A stretch of 38,193 bases of DNA from BB31 sp964582525. Its GTDB lineage: Bacteria > Pseudomonadota > Gammaproteobacteria > Beggiatoales > Beggiatoaceae. Location: assembly GCA_964582525.1 (NCBI GenBank), contig CAZOSP010000021.1:1-38193 (forward strand), written 5' to 3'. Positions within the stretch are counted from its first letter, which is position 1. Each line of letters opens with the position of its first letter. Shown piece after piece: positions 7,227 through 13,649 of this stretch. The notes below the pieces were generated by a model. The model saw only the letters and a program-made list of their open reading frames with translations, was not told where the DNA came from and made no database searches. Position numbers and translations under genes: made by a program.

Positions 7227-7751
7227 ATGTCCGCTCCCCAAGAAATCCCTGTTTGGGACATCCTAGTAAGACTATTTCACTGGTCAGTCGTTATATTGTT
7301 TTTCCTCACTTTTTTTATTTTAGAGGATGGTGGACGCTTACACGAATGGGCAGGATATGGAATAGGAGGATTATTGTTATTGCGCTTAATTTGGGGATTT
7401 ATAGGGACTCAAAATGCACGGTTTAGTCATTTTTTCCCAACACCTCAACGCATTCGTCATCATTTGTGGGCAGTGCGTAATCGCAAGCTTGACCCCACAG
7501 AAGGGCATAATCCTATCGGGGCATTGATGATTTTCTTGTTGCTGTTCCTGCTGGGTCTAACAGTAGTCAGTGGTTGGATGCTGACTTTAGACGCATTTTG
7601 GGGAGAGGAATGGGTCGAAGAGCTACACGAAATTGTCGCTAATGTGAACTTATTAGCAATCATCATCCATGTTAGCGCGGTCATTATTATGCAAAAAGTG
7701 CTAGGTATCGCACTGATTCGCCCCATGATTACCGGTAAACGACGGATTTAG
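7227..7751 (+). CDS. Cytochrome b561-family membrane protein
   Basis: A 174-residue protein beginning MSAPQEIPVWDILVRLFHWS. The pattern (WDxxVRxFHW, EWAGYGIGGLLLLRLIWGFIG, and later HEIVANVNLLAIIIHVSAVI) is that of Ni,Fe-hydrogenase/b561-type diheme cytochromes. There are four predicted transmembrane helices, with histidines in helices 1, 2 (HEWAGY) and 4 (ELHEIVAN and IIHVSAVI) as likely heme ligands. It should sit in the inner membrane and transfer electrons between the quinone pool and a periplasmic partner. I chose the ATG at 7227 over an in-frame TTG at 7221, which is too close to the AAGGA. It pairs with the upstream PepSY gene; the redox partner is not in the window. Confidence 0.9.
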   Translation: MSAPQEIPVWDILVRLFHWSVVILFFLTFFILEDGGRLHEWAGYGIGGLLLLRLIWGFIGTQNARFSHFFPTPQRIRHHLWAVRNRKLDPTEGHNPIGALMIFLLLFLLGLTVVSGWMLTLDAFWGEEWVEELHEIVANVNLLAIIIHVSAVIIMQKVLGIALIRPMITGKRRI

Positions 7752-7862
7752 TTATATGCCCGCCTAAAACCTGAATCTCGGGATTTTAATTAAGTGCTTA
7801 AAACCCCGGTGTTTGCAGCAAACTTAATAAAGCAAAAAATACAGTTTCTAGGTATGAGTATA
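7752..7862 (-). repeat. Family A dispersed repeat, inverted copy
   Basis: It begins at the stop codon of the cytochrome gene with TTATATGCCCGCC and ends at TATGAGTATA. The AGCAAAAAATACAGTTTCTA segment matches the other copies in reverse complement. With the family B element next to it, it fills most of the gene-free stretch 7752-8102. Confidence 0.75.
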
Positions 7863-7952
7863 AACACTTAGAATCAGTCGCTTTTGCATAAAATTAATTC
7901 TACATCTTCAAAGTAACTCTCGGTTCTGTACAAAAACCTGACAAGTTTTAAA

Positions 7953-8030
7953 GTAACCGTTCAGATACTCTAGTAAACCTTGCAGGTTTTGAAAGCTTGC
8001 AAGGTTTTTGATAGGGGCTAGAACGCTTAC
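7953..8030 (+). repeat. Family B element (78 bp)
   Basis: Ends GTAACCGTTCAGA and AGAACGCTTAC; the core hairpin is AAACCTTGCA / TGCAAGGTTT followed by T's. A second copy of just the right end (GGACGCTTACGTTTT) follows near 8067-8081, suggesting partial duplication. Confidence 0.75.
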
Positions 8031-8102
8031 GTTTTAAAAATTTGTCAGATTTAAGCGGGGCTGGACGCTTACGTTTTAGAATAGGCTCAATAATTCATAA
8101 AT

Positions 8103-9329
8103 ATGAAATATTCTCTCATTGAAAATAGACTTTTTGGTTCATTTCATACACGATTTTGGCTTGAATTTTTTGGCAATTCAGTACATTTTGCGTTGGCTAA
8201 TTTTTTATTTGAAATTGTATTAAAAGGTGCTGGCTATCTGCACAGCCCAGACCCCTACGCACTTTTAATCGGTAGCATCCTACAAAGTTATTGGTTAGTG
8301 CGCTGGCAAGATACCTTGCATCCCAGACGTTTTTTAGGAAACTTAATTGGACCAATAACTTATACCATCATTGAAATGTCAATTGAAGGTTCTGCGGGTT
8401 TTTTTGACAGCACTAACCATTTAGCGTACTGGTTGTTTAGCATTTCAATTGGTCTATTACAACAACTACGACTATGCACATCCGAGCGTTTTTCTGCTTT
8501 TTTTATTGTCATTGAAAGCATTGTTCGTACATTTATTTTACTAACCATGTATGCTTTATTTGAAACGCACAACGCCTATCTTCACGAACAACACAGCAAT
8601 TTAGTGATATCCTTTCTGAGTGATGATAGCCATCAATTCATTACATTGTATATTATTTCTTTAGGTTTTGTTATTGGATTATCTAATTGGACAGCCGAAC
8701 GCCACTTAAATATGTTAAAAACAACATCAAATCAACTTCATAAATATTCTCAGTGGTTATTAGGGCAACATTTACTCGAACAATCTTTCATTAACCCATC
8801 GGCATTAAGTCTCAAACAAGTTAAGCGTTTTATTTTATTTATGGATATTCGCGGTTTTACCCGTTGGAGCGAAATCCAACATCCTCAAAACGTAGCTGAT
8901 TTACTGAATAAATACTATAAAATATCTGAACAGGTATTGTCTTGTCATCCTATTATTAAATTCAAATTATCAGCTGACGAAATCATGGCAGTATTTCCCA
9001 GTGCCGAGTCCGCAGTTCAAGCGGCTATTCAATTATCGAAAGAAATTGACGCGCTACTGGTGAAAGAATCTCTGGGCGCTGGCGTTGGTTTGCATGGTGG
9101 ATTATTAGTTGAAGGTTTATTTGGAAGCACAGGAATTATGTTTTACGACGTGATTGGTGATACGGTAAATACTACTAAGCGCATTGAAGGTGCTGCACAA
9201 GCAGGTGAAATACTTATGTCAGACTATTTTTATGAGATAGTGCAAAACATTATTACAACTCACTCCAAAAAAGAAATTACAATGAAAGGGAAAAAAGATT
9301 TATTACTGGTTTATTCAATTAAAAATTAA
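8103..9329 (+). CDS. Membrane-bound class III adenylate cyclase
   Basis: A 408-residue protein with a hydrophobic N-terminal half (about six predicted transmembrane helices between residues 20 and 195). A short linker follows, then a class III nucleotide cyclase domain (about 240-405). Catalytic residues are visible: Asp248 (FMDIRGFTRWSE) and Asp292 (KLSADEIMAVF) for the two metals, Lys288 and Asp349 for adenine recognition, and Asn356 and Arg360 (VNTTKR) for the transition state. The Lys/Asp pair indicates ATP, so the product should be cAMP. The membrane part matches no sensor I recognise. A convergent membrane-anchored LuxR-type gene lies downstream, separated by a family A repeat. Confidence 0.9.
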   Translation: MKYSLIENRLFGSFHTRFWLEFFGNSVHFALANFLFEIVLKGAGYLHSPDPYALLIGSILQSYWLVRWQDTLHPRRFLGNLIGPITYTIIEMSIEGSAGFFDSTNHLAYWLFSISIGLLQQLRLCTSERFSAFFIVIESIVRTFILLTMYALFETHNAYLHEQHSNLVISFLSDDSHQFITLYIISLGFVIGLSNWTAERHLNMLKTTSNQLHKYSQWLLGQHLLEQSFINPSALSLKQVKRFILFMDIRGFTRWSEIQHPQNVADLLNKYYKISEQVLSCHPIIKFKLSADEIMAVFPSAESAVQAAIQLSKEIDALLVKESLGAGVGLHGGLLVEGLFGSTGIMFYDVIGDTVNTTKRIEGAAQAGEILMSDYFYEIVQNIITTHSKKEITMKGKKDLLLVYSIKN

Positions 9330-9336
9330 AATCCTC

Positions 9337-9453
9337 TTATGCTCATAGCCGCCAGAAACTGCATTTTTTGCGTTATCAATTTCCATCTAAATGCTTGGAT
9401 TTAAAGCACTTAAAAACATCCCAAGCTTCAGGTTTCAGGCGGGGGGCAGTATA
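9337..9453 (+). repeat. Family A dispersed repeat
   Basis: It runs from TTATGCTCATAGCCGCCAG to CAGGCGGGGGGCAGTATAA, with AAGCACTTAAAAACATCC inside, nearly identical there to the 6356-6468 copy. It lies between the convergent cyclase and LuxR-type genes. Confidence 0.8.
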
Positions 9454-9470
9454 AACAGCGTACTTGGATA

Positions 9471-9965
9471 TTATTCCAAAAAATCTTCAAAAAACCATGC
9501 GGCAAGAGCATATCGTCCATTAATTCCTGATTTACGATAAACAGAAGTCGCTTGTTGCCTAACCGTTTTTTCTTTAGTGGCTCGCAAAAAAGCAATTTCT
9601 TCAAAACTTAACCCTTTTAATAATAACATCGCCACTTCTTTCTCGCTGCTGCTTAAATTCCAATGAGTAAATTGTTCTTGAATAACTTCCGCATATTGAC
9701 GGCTGGCTTGCCTCACTTTTTCATGTACTTCATCCAAATGAATACGGGTTATTGTTAATTGTTGATGTAATTGTTCAATTTGTCGTTGCCGTTGCCATAC
9801 TTCACGTATTAAAAAGATGATCCCGAACATTGAGATTAATATAACTCCTAGTTCTAAACCAAGGTGAAATAAGCTGTGATCATAATCATAAACATCATTA
9901 TAAAATTCATAAATATTTAATGATACAATCATCAGTAATAGCATAATAAAAGATTTTTCTTTCAT
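9471..9965 (-). CDS. Membrane-anchored LuxR-type HTH regulator
   Basis: A 164-residue protein. Two hydrophobic segments (residues 6-18 and about 36-53) form a membrane hairpin. A likely coiled coil follows (54-100, QRQRQIEQLHQQLTITRIHL), then a C-terminal LuxR-type helix-turn-helix: NLSSSEKEVAMLLLKGLSFE, EIAFLRATKEKTVRQQATSVY, and a GRYALAAWFFEDFLE tail. Small proteins with this layout are known in many Proteobacteria as putative transcription factors held at the membrane; their signals are mostly undefined. There is no receiver domain. The start ATG at 9965 has weak ribosome binding (GAGGAAAAT). Target genes cannot be told from the sequence. Confidence 0.85.
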   Translation of the reverse strand: MKEKSFIMLLLMIVSLNIYEFYNDVYDYDHSLFHLGLELGVILISMFGIIFLIREVWQRQRQIEQLHQQLTITRIHLDEVHEKVRQASRQYAEVIQEQFTHWNLSSSEKEVAMLLLKGLSFEEIAFLRATKEKTVRQQATSVYRKSGINGRYALAAWFFEDFLE

Positions 9966-10249
9966 GGTTTATTTTCCTCGTTTTTTTCCCTTGTTCCAAT
10001 GCTCTGTGGAAACCAAAAAACTCATCCAAATTTAATTACGGTGACAGTTTGCTAAATAAACTATTTTTAGCCGTAAATCACGATAACCGTTTACTAATTA
10101 TACTAAACTATAAAGCAAGACGATGTCGTTTTCCTCTGTTATCACGATGCTCAGGTGATTTATCTAATCCTTCGATCAAATGACTAAGGGGGGAGCGCGG
10201 ATACGCTTCGCTTAATTCGCCACTGTAAATGGTCGCCTACGCCCCAAAA

Positions 10250-10286
10250 TGCTCGCGCCATGATTCCGACGACCTCGGCGCGAGCA
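10250..10286. repeat. Long-stem hairpin in the intergenic region
   Basis: TGCTCGCGCC and GGCGCGAGCA form a perfect 10-bp stem around a 17-base loop. The gene-free stretch 9966-10393 also has a GCGGATACGCTTCGC motif at about 10197 that recurs at 37990. No T-run follows, so it is not an obvious terminator. It lies about 110 bp before the radical SAM gene and could be regulatory or simply another repeat. Confidence 0.5.
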
Positions 10287-10393
10287 AATACTCACAACCT
10301 TATGTGTTTTTTTTCTACTTAAACACTTTATAATAAGGTCCTAGTATTTTTTTCAACCCCACTACACCTTTGTCATTTTTGAGGTTTTCTTTT

Positions 10394-11734
10394 ATGCAAG
10401 CAGAGTTGCAAACACCTGAAGTTGCACAAAATCAGGAAAAATTAGGCGCGGATTCGCGTCGCCGTTTTATCGCCAACCTAGAGCCTTCGCGTCGCGGCTT
10501 TGTCACCAATTATCCCAACTTCCAGCATTGGAAAAAAGTTCAACCGGAACAAGTGCAACCGGTCGCGCCCTTGAATATTTATGTGCATATCCCGTTTTGC
10601 GCTCAACAATGTTCTTATTGCTACTATCGTACTGTGACCGGTGGTCGTAAATCAGAAATGGATGCTTATGTGGATGCGCTGTGCAAGGAAATCGAAATGT
10701 CTTCGGATCGCTTTGCGTTGCGTGAACGCCCAATCAGTTCGATTTATTTTGGCGGCGGTACGCCTACCTTGCTAGATGGTCAAAATCTGGCAAAAATCAC
10801 CAATACGCTCCATAAATATTTCAAGCTCGATAATGACAAAATGCCGGAATTTACCATTGAAGGCGAACCGGTCACGGTGATTAAGAAAAAAGCCGATATA
10901 CTCAAAGAGCTGGGGGCAAATCGCATCAGTATGGGCGTACAGTCGCTGCATGACGATGTTTTGAAGCTGTCTAACCGTCAAGATACGGAAGAAAAAGTCA
11001 CCCGTGCGATTAATTTTGCGCAAGAGACGGGCGCGGCAGTGAACATCGATCTGATGAGCGGTTTAGCGGGCGACAGTCTGGATAAGTGGCAATACACGGT
11101 TAAACAAGCACTGGCAACCGGGGTGGAAAGCATCACTGTGTATAAAACTGAAATCTATGCGAATACGCAATATTTCAAAGACTTGCGCAACGATAAAATC
11201 AGCCTCCCGACGGATGAAGAAGAAATCGAATTCATGCGTCATGCGATGGAAAAATTTGAGCAAGCCAATTATCTGCCTTGGTGCTTTTTTACCTTTACCA
11301 AAGACGGCAAATATCAACATGTCCACGCCACGCGCATTTGGGAAGGCGAAGACTATTTTCCTTTTGGTGTTTCTGCCTTTGGGCGTTTGGGGTCGTTTGT
11401 GTTCCAGAACTCCAACGAAGTAAAAAACTATGTAGAAGCCATTGACAAAAGCGAAACGCCGATTATTCGCGGTCATCGTATGACTGCTTTAGATGAAATC
11501 GTGCGCGATGTATTGCTAGGCATTAAGCTGAACTTCTTAGATTATCAATATTTCCATGATAAATATGGTTTTAACTTAGAAGCTCTGTGCGGTAAAGAAA
11601 TTGATGCTTTAATCAGCAAAGGCTATGTTGAACGCAAAAATAATCAACTGTGGTTGACCCATGAAGGCATGGTGCAGGGTGATTACAGCGGTAAATACCT
11701 GGCGCGGGCATTGATTGATCAATACGCGGTTTAG
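10394..11734 (+). CDS. HemN/HemW-like radical SAM protein
   Basis: A 446-residue protein. The radical SAM motif CAQQCSYC (Cys69, Cys73, Cys76) follows LNIYVHIPF, and the HemN-type signatures SSIYFGGGTPTLL, FTIEGEPVT and NRISMGVQSLHDDVLKLSNR are present. The C-terminal part has the HemN-like winged-helix end (KGYVERKNNQLWLTHEGMVQ). The family includes oxygen-independent coproporphyrinogen III oxidase and the heme chaperone HemW. This one has YYRTV after the third cysteine, unlike the usual 'DFNS' of HemW or the extra cysteine of HemN, so neither symbol is safe. I start at the ATG at 10394 (GAGG 9 nt upstream) rather than the in-frame TTG at 10370. It stands alone. Confidence 0.85.
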   Translation: MQAELQTPEVAQNQEKLGADSRRRFIANLEPSRRGFVTNYPNFQHWKKVQPEQVQPVAPLNIYVHIPFCAQQCSYCYYRTVTGGRKSEMDAYVDALCKEIEMSSDRFALRERPISSIYFGGGTPTLLDGQNLAKITNTLHKYFKLDNDKMPEFTIEGEPVTVIKKKADILKELGANRISMGVQSLHDDVLKLSNRQDTEEKVTRAINFAQETGAAVNIDLMSGLAGDSLDKWQYTVKQALATGVESITVYKTEIYANTQYFKDLRNDKISLPTDEEEIEFMRHAMEKFEQANYLPWCFFTFTKDGKYQHVHATRIWEGEDYFPFGVSAFGRLGSFVFQNSNEVKNYVEAIDKSETPIIRGHRMTALDEIVRDVLLGIKLNFLDYQYFHDKYGFNLEALCGKEIDALISKGYVERKNNQLWLTHEGMVQGDYSGKYLARALIDQYAV

Positions 11735-11864
11735 GCATAGCGTTGCTGCGCTGAGAAACATCTTCCCTCCTATAAAAACGGGGGGAGATAGTGAGGTATT
11801 TCGAGAAAGAAAAAAGGCAGGAGGTTAAGTGATGAAATTTGCAGGATGAGATGAAACAACGGCT

Positions 11865-12092
11865 TTAAAGTAAGCAACCGTCAATCGCCCAACGCTCTAC
11901 TTCTTCCATTTCACAAGCTTGTTCATAGCCGGCAAAAAAACCTTTTTCCCAGCATTTTGTCGCGTCTTCGCCGCCGCCGTAGAGATTCATGGGGTCGGGC
12001 ATTCCCGCATCTTCCATGCCGCCATTTAATTCAACATAACTTAATCCCGCCTCATAACCACTGCGGAAATGTATATTATCGTCTTCGTACAT
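11865..12092 (-). CDS. Small acidic conserved-looking protein
   Basis: A 75-residue protein starting MYEDDNIHFRSGYEAGLSYV. The ATG at 12092 has an excellent ribosome binding site (AGGAGATATACA), which settles the start; the upstream open frame comes from a hairpin repeat. It is acidic, cytoplasmic and rich in Gly and Glu, with two repeated 'SGYEAGL / FFAGYEQAC' motifs and three cysteines (CWEKGF, ACEME, GCLL). I know no function. It is transcribed towards the radical SAM gene, convergent with it. Confidence 0.7.
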   Translation of the reverse strand: MYEDDNIHFRSGYEAGLSYVELNGGMEDAGMPDPMNLYGGGEDATKCWEKGFFAGYEQACEMEEVERWAIDGCLL

Positions 12093-12117
12093 TGTATATC
12101 TCCTATAAAAACAGGTT

Positions 12118-12192
12118 AGGTATTCCCACGCCAGCGCGTGGCTGGAGTGGCTAAGCAGAAGCTTAGGCACTCCCATGCGCGGGGGAGTGTAT
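12118..12192. repeat. Palindromic repeat related to the insert in mrcA
   Basis: It contains ATTCCCACGCCAGCGCGTGG and the hairpin GAGTGGCTAAGC / GCTTAGGCACTC. The GTGGCTAAGC...GCTTAG core also occurs inside mrcA at 15369-15394, so the two look related. Confidence 0.6.
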
Positions 12193-12228
12193 CTTACAAA
12201 TCTTACAAATCTCTTACGCTAGCGTTAT

Positions 12229-13014
12229 TTACTGGCATCCAAACGCACGTTGCGCATCTTCTTGATGTATTTTTAATTGTCCGTTGCGCAGCATGACGCG
12301 CCGCCCGTCGGCGGCGATGTTGCTGCTGCTGGTGGTGGGATATAAACAGCGCGGATAGCTGGTGGACGCGGGGGCTTGTTCGACATTAAGCTGCCACGCG
12401 GTTTTGCCATCATTGAGGGCGATGACAAGATGCCCTTGCGGATGCCAAGTGGCTTGTGCCGGTGCGTCAATTTTGAGGCTGTAGCCATCAACCGCGAGCA
12501 AATCTCTAGCTTGTAAAAAATTAATTTCGATTTCGCCGCAGTTACGGTTAAAAAGTTGTGCGAGTATTTGCCCATCGGGTGAAGGCAGCACGGCATTTTG
12601 TATCAAGGGTAACGCACCTGTCGCTTGCGGACACAGATCGGCGGGACTGCTGCGGATTTCCATCACAGTGATTTCATTGCCGTCCAGCGTAATGCGATCA
12701 AAACGTGAGCGTTGCCCCTCTAAAAACGCTTCTGCGATGACATAATCAGGGTTTTGCATGTAATAAAGCTGGCGAATTTGCTCGCTGCGCACGTCAGTGA
12801 CTTGGCGGTTGTCTGAGCCGTCGGGTTTGCGCACAAACATTTGAAATTGGTGGCGGTCGGCATTGGTAGGGTCGATAATCGCTTGTACTACGGCAATTTC
12901 GCTGTCGTCTTCAGACCACACGGCTTGTTCCGGTGGATAGTCGATTTTGCTTGGGCTAAGACTACAGGCGGATAGCAGTAAGCTGGATAAAGCCAATAAT
13001 AATAAGGGTTTCAT
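12229..13014 (-). CDS. Lipoprotein with WD40/TolB-like repeats
   Basis: A 261-residue protein with a signal peptide and lipobox (LLSAC, lipidated Cys17), predicted to be membrane-anchored and exported. The mature part has repeated 'xxWSEDDSEIAVV', 'VLPSPDGQILAQLF' and 'ATWHPQGHLVIAL' segments, the pattern of WD40-like/TolB-type beta-propeller blades. Several cysteines (132, 160, 225, 260) may form disulphides. The gene starts 28 nt after plsY and is probably in one operon with mrcA and plsY. A role in envelope maintenance is an inference from that context only. Confidence 0.75.
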   Translation of the reverse strand: MKPLLLLALSSLLLSACSLSPSKIDYPPEQAVWSEDDSEIAVVQAIIDPTNADRHQFQMFVRKPDGSDNRQVTDVRSEQIRQLYYMQNPDYVIAEAFLEGQRSRFDRITLDGNEITVMEIRSSPADLCPQATGALPLIQNAVLPSPDGQILAQLFNRNCGEIEINFLQARDLLAVDGYSLKIDAPAQATWHPQGHLVIALNDGKTAWQLNVEQAPASTSYPRCLYPTTSSSNIAADGRRVMLRNGQLKIHQEDAQRAFGCQ

Positions 13015-13042
13015 GTTTGTTCCTTGTTCCTTGCGTGAGCGA

Positions 13043-13639
13043 CTAACTTGACGTTAATTTGATTTTATCTTCGGTGCCATTGCGTAAGTTTTTGATATTA
13101 CTGCGATGTCGCCAAATTAGCAAAGCACTCATGGCGATGGCAAGCAGTACAAAAAAAGGCTGTTTGGTAAATATCAACATGAGAATGGGCGCGGCTAGGG
13201 CGGCGGTGAGGGCGGATAGCGAGGAATAGCGCAGCACAACAGCCACGCCAAGCCAAATCAGTAATAACAAAATACCCACCAGCCAATGCAGCGCGGTGAG
13301 TACGCCAAATGCGGTGGCTACGCCTTTGCCACCTTTGAATTGGAAAAACAGCGGATAAAGGTGTCCAAGAAAAGCGGCAAGCGCGGCGGCACTGATGACC
13401 CACGGCAGCGGCATGAATATTTTTGCCAATAAAACCGGAATGACACCTTTGGAAATGTCCAGCAGCAAGGTGATGAGAGCGGCTTTTTTGCTGCCATGAC
13501 GTAGCACGTTGGTTGCCCCCGGATTGCCGGAGCCAAAGCTGCGCGGATCCGGTAGGTCAAATACACGGCAGACCAGCACGGCGGAGGAAATCGAACCGAT
13601 CAGATAAGCGGCAAGGATAAGAAGTAGGGCGGTGAGCAT
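13043..13639 (-). CDS. plsY: Glycerol-3-phosphate acyltransferase PlsY
   Basis: A 198-residue inner membrane protein that transfers an acyl group from acyl-phosphate to glycerol-3-phosphate, the first step of phospholipid synthesis. The three conserved motifs are visible: SISSAVLVCRVFDLPDPR, GSGNPGATNVLRHGSK and GHLYPLFFQFKGGKGVATAFG, with about five transmembrane helices. AAGGAC lies before the ATG. It begins 10 nt after the mrcA stop, so it is cotranscribed. In many gammaproteobacteria plsY is near tsaD/folB; here it is with mrcA. Confidence 0.95.
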   Translation of the reverse strand: MLTALLLILAAYLIGSISSAVLVCRVFDLPDPRSFGSGNPGATNVLRHGSKKAALITLLLDISKGVIPVLLAKIFMPLPWVISAAALAAFLGHLYPLFFQFKGGKGVATAFGVLTALHWLVGILLLLIWLGVAVVLRYSSLSALTAALAAPILMLIFTKQPFFVLLAIAMSALLIWRHRSNIKNLRNGTEDKIKLTSS

Positions 13640-13649
13640 AATTAAGTCC

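Noticed and set aside
11755..11795. Terminator after the radical SAM gene (CTTCCCTCC...GGGGGGAG)
   Set aside because: The stem is imperfect and no T-run follows.
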